Source: Dechloromonas sp. A34
GTDB lineage: Bacteria; Pseudomonadota; Gammaproteobacteria; Burkholderiales; Rhodocyclaceae
Direction: 5' to 3'
Assembly: GCF_026261605.1 (NCBI RefSeq)
Contig: NZ_CP102486.1
Span: 248,001-312,000 of the forward strand
DNA: 64,000 nt
In this document: piece by piece, positions 47,343-62,936 of the stretch
How positions within the stretch are numbered: the stretch's first letter is position 1
Layout of the letters: each line of letters starts with the position of its first letter
The notes under the pieces: generated by a model
What the model saw: only the letters and a program-made list of their open reading frames with translations
What the model was told of the DNA's origin: nothing
The model's database searches: none
Position numbers and translations under genes: made by a program

Positions 47343-49651
47343 TCAGTCGCTGGGCGGGCTGCTCAGGTCAGGTTTTGGCTCTGGTATCGCCGCCTCATCT
47401 TCTGGCGGTCGCTCCTTTTCGGCATTCTCGGCGTAGATATAGCTACGCTCACGCCCCTCGCCGATGCTGATCAAGCCCTCAGGGGGCGTCGGTAGCTGCA
47501 CAGGAACGTCCTTGAGTGCGCGGTTCATATAACCGATCCAGATCGGCAAGGCGGCGGCCCCTCCAGTTTCCTTGTCACCCAGCTTCCGGGGCTGATCAAA
47601 GCCGACCCAGGCGCATCCGGCAACCGTCATCTGATAACCGCAAAACCAGGCATCGACGTATTCGTTGGTCGTGCCGGTCTTGCCGGCAAGATCGTGGCGC
47701 TTCAAGATCGCTGAGGCCTTCGCGGCGGTCCCGTAAATGGTTACGTCGCGCAGCATGGCATCCATCATGAAAGCGTTGCGGGGGTCGATAGCGCGGATCG
47801 ACTCTTCTCCGGCCTGAACTTCAGCCGATTGGGCTAGAACCTGATTTCTCTCGTCCCGGATCTCATGCACGATGTAGGGGTTGATCTTGTAGCCGCCATT
47901 GGCAAAAACGGCGTAGGCGGTCACCATCTGCCACGGCGTCACCGAGCCGGCGCCTAGGGCCATGGTGAGATAGGGCTGATGCTTTGCGGCATCGAAACCG
48001 AAACGGCCGGCGTAGTCCTGGGCGTAGTGGGTTCCGATCGATTGCAGGATGCGGATCGAGACCATGTTTTTCGACTTGGCGAGGGCCGTACGCATCTTCA
48101 TCGGGCCCTCGTACTTGCCGTCGTAATTGTGCGGCTCCCAGGCTTGGGCGCCGGTCTGGCTGGCCGGAATGACGATCGGCTCGTCGGCGATCACGCTGTT
48201 CGGGCTGAATCCTTTTTCCAGCGAAGCAGAGTAGATGAAGGGTTTGAAGCTTGAGCCAGGCTGGCGCCAAGCCTGAGTGACATGGTTGAACTTGTTGCGA
48301 TTGAAGTCAAAGCCGCCGACCAAGGCGCGAATTGCTCCATCGGTCGGTGAAACTGCGACGAAGGCTGATTCGACTTCCGGTAGTTGGCTGATCTGCCAGT
48401 TCCCTTTGTCGTCCTTGAGCAAGCGGATGATGGCGCCGCGTTTCAGGCGTTTGTTGGGGGGGCCTTGTCGTCAAGCATTCGGGCGGCGAACTTGATGGCG
48501 TCCCCACTCAGCGTGACGACTTCCCCACCTTTCCGGTAAGCCTTGATTTGCTTTGAGTCGGCAGTAAGGACCAGTGCCGGAATCAGGTCTCCGGCATCGG
48601 AAATGTCCTGCAGGGATTCGTCGATGACCTCATCCTGATCGGATTTAAAGTCGGTCATGTCGAGGTACGACTCAGCACCGCGATAGCCATGCCGACGGTC
48701 ATAATCCATGACGCCCTTGCGCAGGCTGTTATACGCGGCCTCCTGCTCAGTCTTGATCAGGGTGGTGTAAACCTTCAGGCCACGAGAGTAGACATCATCC
48801 GGGAAACGCTCGGCCGTTATCTGACGCGCCATTTCAGCCGCAAATTCAGCACGCACCGCAAATTCGGCCAACTCGCGTTTGACGACAAGCGGTTCTTTTA
48901 GTGCGGCTTGATGCTGTGCCTCTGTGATATATCCCAACTCGTGCATCCGCCGCAGCACGTACTGTTGGCGCAATCTGGCCCGTTTGGGATTGACAATCGG
49001 GTTATAGGCCGAAGGTGCCTTGGGTAATCCTGCCAGCATCGCTACTTCGGCAATCGACATCTCTTTCAGCGGCTTGCCGAAGTAAATCTGGGCAGCTGCG
49101 CCAAAGCCATAGGCCCGTTGCCCGAGAAAAATCTGGTTTATATAGAGCTCAAGAATCTGGTCCTTCGACAGGTTGCTTTCAATCTTGAAAGAAAGCAGGG
49201 CTTCATATAGTTTGCGCGTGTAAGTCTTTTCGCCAGTCAGGAAAAAATTTCGTGCTACCTGCTGGGTGATCGTTGAGGCTCCTTGTCGTTTGCCTCCTCC
49301 GAGCACATTGGCTCCGGCCGCGCGCAGTATGCCGAGGTAGTCGATACCACCGTGCTGATAAAAGCGGTCATCTTCTGCGGCCAGAATGGCCTGTTTCATG
49401 ATCTCGGGAACATCGCCAATGGCGACCACTGCACGACGCTCTTCTCCGAACTCGCCTATCAGGTGACCGTCAGCGGTGTAGACTCGCAAGGGAATCTTGG
49501 GTCGGTAGTCGGTCAAGACTTCCAGCGAGGGCAGGTTGGGGTAGGTCAGAACGAGTACGATAAGGGTAATCGCCAGAACGATACCTACCAAACCAAGCAG
49601 AGCGACAAGCGGGTACAGGGCGACGCGAAGCGCTAAAGGCAGTGGGGACAA
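47343..49651 (-). CDS. mrcA: penicillin-binding protein 1A (apparent frameshift)
   Basis: The bifunctional peptidoglycan synthase has a cytoplasmic/TM start (LVALLGLVGIVLAITLIVLV), the glycosyltransferase domain with EDDRFYQHGGID and GASTITQQVARNF, an OB-like insert, and the transpeptidase with SSFK (PGSSFKPFIY) and KTGTT. The frame breaks at a run of seven G on the plus strand (48456-48462): as given it ends LDDKAPPTNA; one more base gives LDDKAPPNKRLKRGAIIRLL and joins the two ORFs into about 770 aa, the normal length. The first codon is TTG at 49651. Divergent from pilM, the usual arrangement. Confidence 0.92.
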
Positions 49652-49810
49652 AATGATTAAGGGACTTAATTGGAGTTGTGCCGATTATACGCTGAGGCCA
49701 ATCGCTGCCGTGAAAGTGCTTTACATGCCTAGAGCTTGTTGCTAGCATCTGAAGTAAATTATTGGTTGTTTTGCTAACCTCGTATTCCGTAAAGACTTTT
49801 TGGGGGTCTG

Positions 49811-50896
49811 GTGGGCTTCGATATCTCCGCGTTGTTAAATCCCAAGGCGCGTTCCTTGCTCGGTTTGGACATTAGTTCCTCCGCAGTCAAGATGGTCGAA
49901 TTGACCGCCAATGGGAAGGACGGCTACCGTGTCGAGCGCTACACCATCGAGGTGTTGCCCAAAGATGCGGTTTCCGATGGCAATATTGCCAATCTGGAGG
50001 GGGTGGTCGATTGCGTCAGGCGGGCCTGGAAGCGCTTGGGCACGTCGACCCGCAATGTCGCAATGGCCTTGCCCGGCTCGGCAGTAATTACCAAGAAAAT
50101 CATCGTTCCAGCAGGGTTGCGCGATGAAGAACTGGAGGCTCAGGTTGAATCGGAAGCCAATCAGTACATTCCATTTTCTATTGATGAAGTCAATCTGGAC
50201 TTTCAGGTAATTGGCCCGGCTCCTTCTGTGCCGGATGAACTGGAAGTTCTGATCGCCGCCTCGAAGAAAGAGCGTGTTGAGGATCGGGTTGCGGTAGCTG
50301 ATGCGGCCGGACTCAAGGCGGTGGTCGTGGATGTCGAGTCCTTGGCTGCCTTGTCGGCGTTTGAGTTGATTGAGCGGCAGTTGCCGGAGTCAGGTAAGAA
50401 TCAGGTGGTTGCCCTGATAGATTCCGGGGCCAATGTCATGAACCTCACTGTCTTGCGTAACGGTCAACAGGTCTATTCTCGCGAGCAGGCATTTGGCGGC
50501 GGGCAATTGACTCAGGATATTTCCCGGCATTACGGCATGAGTTACGAGGATGCCGAGGCGGCCAAGCGTGCCGGAAACCTGCCTGAGGGTTATGAGGCCG
50601 AGTTGCTCAATCCCTTCATGGAAAATCTGGCTCTCGAAGTGTCGCGCGCTTTGCAGTTCTTCTTCACATCGACACAATACAATCAGGTTGACCACATCGT
50701 GCTGGCCGGCGGATGTGCAGTTATCCCCGGGATTGACGAAATAGTCGCCACCCGGACTCAGGTCAATACGCTGATTGCTAACCCGTTTGCCAATATGGTT
50801 CTCTCCGACCGCGTCAAGGCGAAGAGTCTGCTGGCCGACTCCTCCTCGTTGATGGTGGCCTGCGGCCTAGCTTTGCGGAGGTTCGATCCATCATGA
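49811..50896 (+). CDS. pilM: type IV pilus assembly protein PilM
   Basis: The 361-aa actin-like ATPase of the inner alignment complex has LLGLDISSSAVKMVEL (phosphate 1), ALIDSGANVMNLTV (phosphate 2) and VLAGGCAVIPGI (adenosine). It binds the PilN N-terminus in the cytoplasm. GTG start 49811. The 159-bp gap before it to mrcA should hold both promoters; I see no clear boxes. Confidence 0.95.
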   Translation: MGFDISALLNPKARSLLGLDISSSAVKMVELTANGKDGYRVERYTIEVLPKDAVSDGNIANLEGVVDCVRRAWKRLGTSTRNVAMALPGSAVITKKIIVPAGLRDEELEAQVESEANQYIPFSIDEVNLDFQVIGPAPSVPDELEVLIAASKKERVEDRVAVADAAGLKAVVVDVESLAALSAFELIERQLPESGKNQVVALIDSGANVMNLTVLRNGQQVYSREQAFGGGQLTQDISRHYGMSYEDAEAAKRAGNLPEGYEAELLNPFMENLALEVSRALQFFFTSTQYNQVDHIVLAGGCAVIPGIDEIVATRTQVNTLIANPFANMVLSDRVKAKSLLADSSSLMVACGLALRRFDPS

Positions 50897-51462
50897 TTCG
50901 CATCAACCTCCTGCCGCATCGCGAAGAGGCGAAGAAGGCCAAGCGCGAGCAGTTTTTTGTACTCGTAGGCTTGGTGGCCATACTTGGAGCGCTCATCGTT
51001 TTTGCCGGGTATACGCTGATTTCGACGGCAATCGACAATCAGGTCGGTAAGAACGATTTCCTTAAGAAAGAGATTGCAGTTCTTGATAAAGAACTGGATC
51101 AAATCAAGCGTCTTAAGGAACAGACGCAGGCACTTCTCTCACGCAAACAAGTCATTGAGAATCTTCAGAGAGATCGGGGTGAAACGGTTTATCTATTGAG
51201 CGAACTTGTCAAACAGGTGCCCGAAGGGATCTACCTGAAGTCTCTCAAGCAGGATGGTTTGAAGGTAAATATCAGTGGTTACGCGCAGTCGAATGCCCGT
51301 GTCTCAGCGCTGATGAGAAATCTTGAAGCTTCTCCGTGGCTGGAAAGTCCGCAGCTGATTGAGACCAAGGCTGGTGTGCTTAATGGTCGTCGAATCAACG
51401 AGTTTGGGATGAATTTCACCCTGACTCGAGTCAAGCCGGAAGAAGCAAAGGGGGCAAAATGA
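50893..51462 (+). CDS. pilN: type IV pilus assembly protein PilN
   Basis: The 189-aa bitopic protein begins with the PilM-binding motif MIRINLLPHREEAKK, then one TM helix (about 22-43), a coiled coil and the periplasmic domain. It overlaps pilM and pilO by four bases each. Confidence 0.95.
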   Translation: MIRINLLPHREEAKKAKREQFFVLVGLVAILGALIVFAGYTLISTAIDNQVGKNDFLKKEIAVLDKELDQIKRLKEQTQALLSRKQVIENLQRDRGETVYLLSELVKQVPEGIYLKSLKQDGLKVNISGYAQSNARVSALMRNLEASPWLESPQLIETKAGVLNGRRINEFGMNFTLTRVKPEEAKGAK

Positions 51463-52136
51463 ACGCAAAAGCCATTTCTCTGCCCACCTCGATGCCAAAG
51501 GTAGATTTTCAGGCTATCGCCAATGATTTCAGGTTCATGAACCCGAATGATCCGGGTGCCTGGCCTTTGATTCCAAAAGTTACTGTACTCGCAGGTTTGT
51601 TGCTGGTCATCTTGCTGGCCGGTTGGTGGTTTCTCTGGAGTGATCAGCTGATCGAGCTGGAAACCAAACAACACGAAGAGGAAACCCTCAAGCAGCAATA
51701 TCTGGAAAAAAAACGTCAAGCCGTCAATCTTGACCTCTATATCCAGCAATTGGCTGAGATCGATCGCTCTTTTGGGGCACTATTAAAGCAACTTCCGAAC
51801 AAATCGGAAATTGAGGCTTTGCTTATTGAAGTAAATCAAGCTGGCTTGGGGCGTGGATTGCAGTTTGAATTGTTCCGTCCTGGTCAAGAACAGATCAAAG
51901 ACTTTTATGCTGAATTGCCGATCGCTGTAAAGATTAACGGGTCGTACCACGATTTTGGCGCATTCGCAGCCGACATTGCGAAATTGCCGCGAATTGTGAC
52001 CCTTAACAATATCTCGATCGCGCCAGCAAAGGATGGGGGGCTATTGTCCCTTGATGCCACGACCAAAACTTTCCGTTATTTGGATGAAGAGGAAATCGCC
52101 AGGCAGAAGAAGCCGGCACAAGGAGCGAAGAAGTGA
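51459..52136 (+). CDS. pilO: type IV pilus assembly protein PilO
   Basis: The 225-aa inner-membrane protein has a TM helix (about 42-62: VLAGLLLVILLAGWWFLW), a coiled coil and a ferredoxin-like periplasmic domain (GRGLQFELFRPGQEQ, NGSYHDFGAFAADIAKLPRI). It pairs with PilN and contacts PilP. Confidence 0.95.
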   Translation: MNAKAISLPTSMPKVDFQAIANDFRFMNPNDPGAWPLIPKVTVLAGLLLVILLAGWWFLWSDQLIELETKQHEEETLKQQYLEKKRQAVNLDLYIQQLAEIDRSFGALLKQLPNKSEIEALLIEVNQAGLGRGLQFELFRPGQEQIKDFYAELPIAVKINGSYHDFGAFAADIAKLPRIVTLNNISIAPAKDGGLLSLDATTKTFRYLDEEEIARQKKPAQGAKK

Positions 52137-52678
52137 AGCGAATATTTCTTATCGCCTTGTGTGGTGCTCTCGGAGGTTGTTCCGGCGGGGACCACGAAGA
52201 TCTAAGGCAGTGGATGGCGGACAATACGAAGGACATGCGAGGAAGTGTCCCCAAGCTGCCCGAGGTGCTGCCCTATCAGCCTGTTCCATACGACGTGGAG
52301 GGGGTTCTGGATCCGTTTAAACCAAATAAGATTGAGCCCGAATCCAAGTACAAGCAGGCAGCAGGAAAGGGCGGAGCTTTTCAGCCCGATTTTGAAGCTC
52401 GTGAATTGCGCAATAGTTTGCTTGAGAAATATCCCATTGAGTCGCTCAAGATGATCGGATACCTGAATGTCAATAATCGACCGATGGCCGTGATTCAGGT
52501 GGATGACAAGGTCAAGCAGATCAAGGTGGGTGATTATATCGGCCTCGATTTCGGGATGGTGACGCAGATTTCCGACAAGGAAATTGAACTGCGCGAATTG
52601 ATTCAGGATTCTGCCGGTGACTGGAGTGAGCGCAAGAGTTCGCTTTACCTGCAGAGCAAGGAGGGAAGCAAGAAATGA
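52133..52678 (+). CDS. pilP: type IV pilus assembly lipoprotein PilP
   Basis: The 181-aa lipoprotein has signal MKRIFLIALCGALGGCSGG (lipobox Cys), an unstructured N-terminal arm (LDPFKPNK), and a small beta domain (MIGYLNVNNRPMAVIQVDDK) that binds PilQ N0. Four-base overlaps with both neighbours. Confidence 0.94.
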   Translation: MKRIFLIALCGALGGCSGGDHEDLRQWMADNTKDMRGSVPKLPEVLPYQPVPYDVEGVLDPFKPNKIEPESKYKQAAGKGGAFQPDFEARELRNSLLEKYPIESLKMIGYLNVNNRPMAVIQVDDKVKQIKVGDYIGLDFGMVTQISDKEIELRELIQDSAGDWSERKSSLYLQSKEGSKK

Positions 52679-54792
52679 AATTTATCAACTATGCACTGCT
52701 TGCAGCTTCGGCCTGCCTTGCCTTGATCTCGCCGGTAAGCGCTCAAGACGCTGCCACTAATACCATAGAGGCAATCAATGTCGCCAAGCAGGGTAACGAC
52801 ATTGCCGTCAAGATTGACCTCAAGTCGCCTCTGACTGTGCCTCCGGCTGGATTCAGCGTGGCCAATCCTGCAAAAATTGCCCTCGATTTTCCTCTGACCA
52901 CTAATGGGTTGGGGAAAAATAGCCAGGGCATTAACGAAGGTGATCTTCGTAGTCTGAATATTGTGCAAGCGGGAGAGCGTACTCGCTTGGTACTAAATCT
53001 CGTGCGCAATATGAACTACACAACGCGTCTGGATGGAAAGTCGATTTACGTAACCCTATCGCCGATCGCGCGGGTCGGCGATAGCGTGCAACGCGTTACT
53101 CGATTTGCCGATGAACGTGTCTTTGGCAGTAAACATGCGTTGCAAGACGTTCAGTTTCGTCGCGGTAAGGATGGCGAAGGGCGAATTATTGTTGATCTCA
53201 GCGATGCCGGAGCAGGCATCGATATCCGGCAACAAGGGGCAAACCTGATCGTTGATTTCATTAAGACCTCAGTTCCTGAACATCTACGCCGCAAACTTGA
53301 TGTTACCGATTTTGCTACACCGGTTACCAGCGTCGAAACGCGGGCTCAGGGCGACAATGTACGCATGATAATTTCTCCCAAAGGCCAATGGGAGCACAAC
53401 GCTTATCAGAGTGACTCTCAGTTTGTCGTCGAGGTTAAACGCATTGTCGAAGATCCGAATAAGTTGGTTCAGGGTACGAAGGTTGGTTATCAGGGGCCGC
53501 GCGTCAGCATTAATTACCAGAATGGCGATGTCCGTGCCTTGTTGCGACTGATGGCTGAAGAGTTGGGGCTGAATGCGGTGATTAGTGAAACAGTCACCGG
53601 AACTACCACCCTAGTGCTTAAGGATGTTCCGGCTGATCAGGTCATCGACATCATTTTTCAGCAAAAGGGCCTGGATATGCGCAAAAAGGGCAATATCATC
53701 ATGATTGCCCCGCGCGACGAAATTGCGACCCGTGAAAAGCTGGAATTTGAATCCAAGCAGCAGATCAGTGATCTGGAGCCAATAAAACTCGAACAATTTG
53801 TTCTGAATTATCAAAAGGCGACCGATGTGGCGCGTCTTCTTGCCGGATTGGCTCCAGCAGGGGGGGGGGTCGCAGGACCCGCACAGCGAATTTTGAGTAA
53901 ACGTGGTAGTGCGGTCGCAGATCCCCAGTCCAATATCCTTTTTGTCAATGACATTCCTTCTAAACTAGATGAGATTCGTTTATTTATCAGCGCAATTGAT
54001 ATTGGAGCGCGTCAGGTCCAGATTGAAGCGCGGATCGTTGAGGCTAATGACAGCTTCAAGCGTGATTTGGGAGTAAAGCTGAATTTTATTAATTCAAAAC
54101 CTATCCAGGCGGGCGGGAGTGGGATTTTCGGTGTGGGGGGGACCATGACGCCACAGATTGGCACTACGCCCGCCACCTTGGTTCAAAACTCTAACATTGG
54201 AGTTAACCTGCCAATATCGCAAACAACCGGTGGAACGTTGGCATTTTCCTTATTTAATTCATCAATCACGCGAATTCTAAACCTTGAGCTAGCTGCGCTC
54301 GAATCGGATGGGGTGGGGAAGATTATTTCTAGTCCCAGAGTGGTCACGGCAAATAATGTCAAGGCCAAAATTGAAGATGGTACCGAAGTTCCCTATGTAA
54401 CCCCGCAGGCGTTGGGGGCACCAGCCACCGTCACCTTCAAATCGGCGAAATTGAGTCTGGAGGTCACTCCCCAAATTACACCAGAGGGGGCTGTAAAAAT
54501 GCTGCTGGTGGTCAAAAAGGAGGAGCCGGATTTTACCAATGTCGTGCAAGGAAACCCTCCGTTAAAAAGCTCGATAGTGGAAACTACTGTTGTGGTCGAG
54601 AATGGTGGCACGGTAGTAATTGGTGGGGTTTTTATCTCCAGTAACCAGGGTACGATTAATAAAGTCCCGCTGCTCGGGGACATACCGTTCTTAGGCTGGT
54701 TGTTTAAGTTCAAAGAAGATGTTAATAATCGTCGAGAATTGCTGGTGTTCATTTCTCCATCTGTGATTTCAGACAAGATGCGCCTCAACTGA
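52675..54792 (+). CDS. pilQ: type IV pilus secretin PilQ
   Basis: The 705-aa outer-membrane secretin has a signal peptide (to VSAQ), two AMIN domains (about 25-110 and 140-240, peptidoglycan binding), STN/N0 (NGDVRALLRLMAEELGLNAV), N1 and the secretin pore (RQVQIEARIVEANDSFKRDL, VIGGVFISSNQG). A ten-G run at 53860-53869 stays in frame as AGGGV. A terminator follows. Confidence 0.96.
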   Translation: MKFINYALLAASACLALISPVSAQDAATNTIEAINVAKQGNDIAVKIDLKSPLTVPPAGFSVANPAKIALDFPLTTNGLGKNSQGINEGDLRSLNIVQAGERTRLVLNLVRNMNYTTRLDGKSIYVTLSPIARVGDSVQRVTRFADERVFGSKHALQDVQFRRGKDGEGRIIVDLSDAGAGIDIRQQGANLIVDFIKTSVPEHLRRKLDVTDFATPVTSVETRAQGDNVRMIISPKGQWEHNAYQSDSQFVVEVKRIVEDPNKLVQGTKVGYQGPRVSINYQNGDVRALLRLMAEELGLNAVISETVTGTTTLVLKDVPADQVIDIIFQQKGLDMRKKGNIIMIAPRDEIATREKLEFESKQQISDLEPIKLEQFVLNYQKATDVARLLAGLAPAGGGVAGPAQRILSKRGSAVADPQSNILFVNDIPSKLDEIRLFISAIDIGARQVQIEARIVEANDSFKRDLGVKLNFINSKPIQAGGSGIFGVGGTMTPQIGTTPATLVQNSNIGVNLPISQTTGGTLAFSLFNSSITRILNLELAALESDGVGKIISSPRVVTANNVKAKIEDGTEVPYVTPQALGAPATVTFKSAKLSLEVTPQITPEGAVKMLLVVKKEEPDFTNVVQGNPPLKSSIVETTVVVENGGTVVIGGVFISSNQGTINKVPLLGDIPFLGWLFKFKEDVNNRRELLVFISPSVISDKMRLN

Positions 54793-54817
54793 CTTTCAGC
54801 TGACTTCTTTTGATTAG

Positions 54818-54843
54818 AAAAGCCGGCTTAGCCGGCTTTTTTT
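54818..54843 (+). terminator. rho-independent terminator after pilQ
   Basis: AAAAGCCGGC, loop TTA, GCCGGCTTTT plus three more T. It sits between pilQ and aroK. Confidence 0.92.
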
Positions 54844-54875
54844 GCGGTTGGCTGGGACTCGGATAGAATCCGGTC

Positions 54876-55400
54876 GTGGAAAATCGTCGAAATATCTATC
54901 TGGTCGGCCTGATGGGGGCCGGTAAAACCACCGTGGGGCGTCAGTTGGCGAAGCGTTTGGGGCGGACTTTTTATGATTCCGACCATGAAATCGTTGCGCG
55001 AACCGGAGTGCCCATTCCGACGATTTTCGAGATCGAAGGAGAGGATGGGTTCCGGCGACGCGAAGCGCAGGCGATCACGGAACTCTCGAGTGAGGAAAAT
55101 ATCGTCTTGGCAACCGGCGGAGGCGTTGTTCTGAACCCAGAAAATCGCCGTCGCTTGCATGATACGGGTTGGGTGGTCTATCTGAATGTGCCGCCGGCGC
55201 TACTGTATGAGCGAACTCGTCATGACAGAAATCGCCCGCTACTTCAGGTTGCCGATCCATTGGCTCGACTGGAAGAGCTTTATGCCATCCGTGATCCCCT
55301 CTATCGGGAAACCGCACATTTTGTGGTTAACGGAACCCACCTCGTTGCCTCCGGAATCGTACAGAATCTACTGCGCGAATTTAACCAATTGGGCCAATGA
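54876..55400 (+). CDS. aroK: shikimate kinase
   Basis: The 174-aa enzyme phosphorylates shikimate. Seen: Walker [18 protein letters not shown] (Mg and shikimate Asp), FRRREAQ, and [13 protein letters not shown]. The start is GTG 54876 shortly after the pilQ terminator. It overlaps aroB by four bases. Confidence 0.95.
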   Translation: MENRRNIYLVGLMGAGKTTVGRQLAKRLGRTFYDSDHEIVARTGVPIPTIFEIEGEDGFRRREAQAITELSSEENIVLATGGGVVLNPENRRRLHDTGWVVYLNVPPALLYERTRHDRNRPLLQVADPLARLEELYAIRDPLYRETAHFVVNGTHLVASGIVQNLLREFNQLGQ

Positions 55401-56497
55401 TGACTCAGACATTGAATGTGGAGCTCGGCGAGCGCTCCTATCCGATTCATATCGGCTGTGGATTGTTGGCGGAAGTCGACTTGCTTGTTTCGCACCTGAA
55501 ACAGAAAAAAGCCGTGGTGGTAACCAATGCCACGGTCGCTCCGCTCTATCTCGACGCCCTGCGAGCGACGTTGGAAAAAGGCGGCGTAACGACAATTCCG
55601 GTGATTCTGCCGGATGGCGAACAGTACAAGACATGGGAAACGCTCAATCTGATCTTCGATGCCCTCCTTACTGCTCATTGTGAGCGGAGTACGACCCTGA
55701 TTGCCCTGGGTGGAGGAGTCATTGGTGATATGGGCGGGTTTGCTGCTGCCTGTTATCAACGTGGGATGCCTTTCATCCAGGTCCCGACGACCCTGTTGTC
55801 ATTGGTTGACTCTTCTGTTGGTGGCAAGACGGCAATAAACCACCCGCTGGGCAAGAACATGATTGGGGCTTTTTATCAGCCCAAGTTGGTACTGGCTGAC
55901 ATCTCGACACTCGATACCTTGCCTGATCGCGAATTGAAGGCAGGTCTGGCGGAGGTGATCAAGTATGGGTTGATCCGCGATCCCGACTTCTTTGCCTGGC
56001 TGGAGGTCAACCTCGAGCGCCTTCTGGAGCGCGACAAGGAGGCATTGGCCTATGCTGTGCATCGCTCCTGTGCCAACAAGGCGGAAGTGGTTGCAGCAGA
56101 TGAGCGCGAAAGTGGCGAACGTGCGCTGCTGAATCTGGGTCATACCTTCGGCCATGCAATTGAGACCGGCTTGGGGTATGGGATATGGTTGCATGGAGAA
56201 GCGGTGGCTGCCGGCACGTTAATAGCGGCGGAACTGTCGTCGAAGATGGGTTGGTTGGCACCTGATGCGGTGTTGCGGATCGAGAACTTATTTGTTCGGG
56301 CTGGTCTACCCGTGCACGGGGTAGCTTTGGGTTCGGTTCGCTATCTCGATCTAATGCGTCACGACAAGAAGGTGCTGGACGGCCGGATGCGATTGGTCTT
56401 GTTACGGTCGATTGGCGAGGCCGTAATGTCGGATGAGGCGAGCGAGCCCCAGATACTGGCGGCTATCGAAGCGCGATGCACCCCGACGGGGAGGTAG
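55397..56497 (+). CDS. aroB: 3-dehydroquinate synthase
   Basis: The 366-aa NAD- and zinc-dependent enzyme makes the first ring of the shikimate pathway. Seen: [59 protein letters not shown] and the zinc His in GHTFGHAIE. The aroK-aroB pair follows pilQ as in many gamma- and betaproteobacteria. Confidence 0.96.
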   Translation: MMTQTLNVELGERSYPIHIGCGLLAEVDLLVSHLKQKKAVVVTNATVAPLYLDALRATLEKGGVTTIPVILPDGEQYKTWETLNLIFDALLTAHCERSTTLIALGGGVIGDMGGFAAACYQRGMPFIQVPTTLLSLVDSSVGGKTAINHPLGKNMIGAFYQPKLVLADISTLDTLPDRELKAGLAEVIKYGLIRDPDFFAWLEVNLERLLERDKEALAYAVHRSCANKAEVVAADERESGERALLNLGHTFGHAIETGLGYGIWLHGEAVAAGTLIAAELSSKMGWLAPDAVLRIENLFVRAGLPVHGVALGSVRYLDLMRHDKKVLDGRMRLVLLRSIGEAVMSDEASEPQILAAIEARCTPTGR

Positions 56498-56672
56498 TGA
56501 GGGGTACTGCGCCGCGCTGCTGCGTTGCAGCATCTTGAATTGACAGCGTTTTGCCGGTATATTTGATGGTTGCCTCAAAATTTCCTACAGGCCGGCACAG
56601 AAATTATGTTGCTCGGCTTTTTTCATCATTGGTCACTATTCACTGGCCAAGTTATTTGAAGGAATGCGTGTG

Positions 56673-61305
<4,633 letters not shown>

Positions 61306-61306
<1 letters not shown>

Positions 61307-62772
61307 TGGGCAAGCCGACTGGATTCATGGAATTCGAACGCCTTTCCGAGGCGTACGACCCGGTCGAACAGCGTCTGAAGCATTACAAGGAATTCGTTCA
61401 TACCCTGAACGACGAGGATGCCAAGACCCAGGGCGCACGCTGCATGGATTGCGGCATTCCGTTCTGCAACAACGGCTGCCCGGTGAACAACATCATTCCC
61501 GACTGGAATGACCTGGTTTACCGCGGCAACTGGAAGCAGGCGCTGGAAGTCCTGCATTCCACCAACAACTTCCCCGACTTCACCGGTCGCATCTGCCCGG
61601 CACCCTGCGAAGCCGCCTGTACGCTGACCATCAACGCCGCGCCGGTGGGTATCAAGTCGATCGAGCACTTCATCATCGACAAGGGCTGGGAGTCGGGCTG
61701 GGTCGTGCCGCAGCCGCCGAAGAGCAAGACCGGCAAGAAGATCGCCGTCGTCGGTTCCGGCCCGGCCGGCCTGGCCGCCGCCCAGCAACTGGCGCGTGTC
61801 GGCCATGCCGTGACTGTGTTCGAAAAGAGCGACCGTCTCGGCGGCCTGCTCGCCTACGGCATCCCCGACTTCAAGCTGGAAAAGACCGTTGTCGACCGCC
61901 GTATTGCCCAGATGGAAGCCGAAGGCGTTACCTTCAAGACCAAGGTCGTGGTCGGCAGCAAGGATCTGCCAGCCGGCATCAACAACGATGCGGCAGAAGT
62001 CGTCTCGGCTGATCAGTTGAAGAAGGATTTCGATGCGGTGATCCTCGCCGCCGGTGCCGAAGTGCCGCGCGATCTGCCGGTGCCGGGCCGTGAGTTGAAG
62101 GGTATCTACGCCGCGCTGGAATTCCTGATTCCGCAGAACAAGGAAGTCCAGCAGGGCAAGGCCAATCCGATCAACGTCAAGGGCAAGCATGTCATCGTCA
62201 TCGGTGGCGGTGATACCGGCTCCGACTGCGTCGGTACCTCCAACCGTCATGGTGCCGCCTCGATCACTCAGTTCGAGCTGATGCCGATGCCGCCGGAAGA
62301 GGAAAACAAGGCGCTGACCTGGCCCTACTGGCCGTACAAGCTGCGCACTTCTTCGTCGCACGATGAAGGTTGTTCCCGCGATTTCGCGGTGGCGACCAAG
62401 AAGTTCATCGACGACGGCAAGGGCAACGTCAAGGCGCTGCAGGCCGTTCGCGTCGAGTGGAAGGACGGCAAGATGGTCGAAGTCGCCGGTTCGGAATTCG
62501 AACTGCCGTGCGACAACGCCTTCCTGGCCATGGGCTTCACCAATCCGGTGAGCAGCCTGCTCGAAGCCTTCGGCGTCGCCAAGGACAACCGTGGCAACGC
62601 CAAGGCGACGACCGATGGTGACGGCTGCTATGCCACCAATGTCGCCAAGGTCTTTGCCGCCGGCGACGTCCGTCGTGGTCAGTCGCTGGTCGTCTGGGCG
62701 ATCCGTGAAGGTCGTCAGGCGGCGCGCGAGGTCGATCAGTTCCTGATGGGCGCGACCACGCTGCCGCGCTAA
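61306..62772 (+). CDS. gltD: glutamate synthase small subunit
   Basis: The 488-aa NADPH-oxidising subunit feeds electrons to GltB. N-terminal iron-sulfur cysteines are in [17 protein letters not shown] and [11 protein letters not shown]; the FAD site is [15 protein letters not shown] and the NADPH site [14 protein letters not shown]. Its start overlaps the gltB stop (TAATG). Confidence 0.96.
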
Positions 62773-62792
62773 ACCGTACCGCACCCCAAAAG

Positions 62793-62826
62793 AGCCCCGC
62801 CGGTCATGAAGCCGGCGGGGCTTTTT
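62793..62826 (+). terminator. rho-independent terminator after gltD
   Basis: AGCCCCGCCGG, 8-base loop, CCGGCGGGGCT and a T run. An 11-bp perfect stem. Confidence 0.92.
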
Positions 62827-62936
62827 GCTTTCTGGAGAATATGCCCCTAGATTTCAGATTGACCGAACCTGGCTGGTTCGAAGCAGTCAAAGAGGCGTAA
62901 GACAGGCTTCTCTGGCAGGCTGAAAGGAGTCGCATC

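Noticed and set aside
62827..62936. A riboswitch (arginine, glycine or guanidine type) before the arginase fusion
   Set aside because: A short GAACC/GGTTC hairpin is present, but no consensus blocks of a known class were found.
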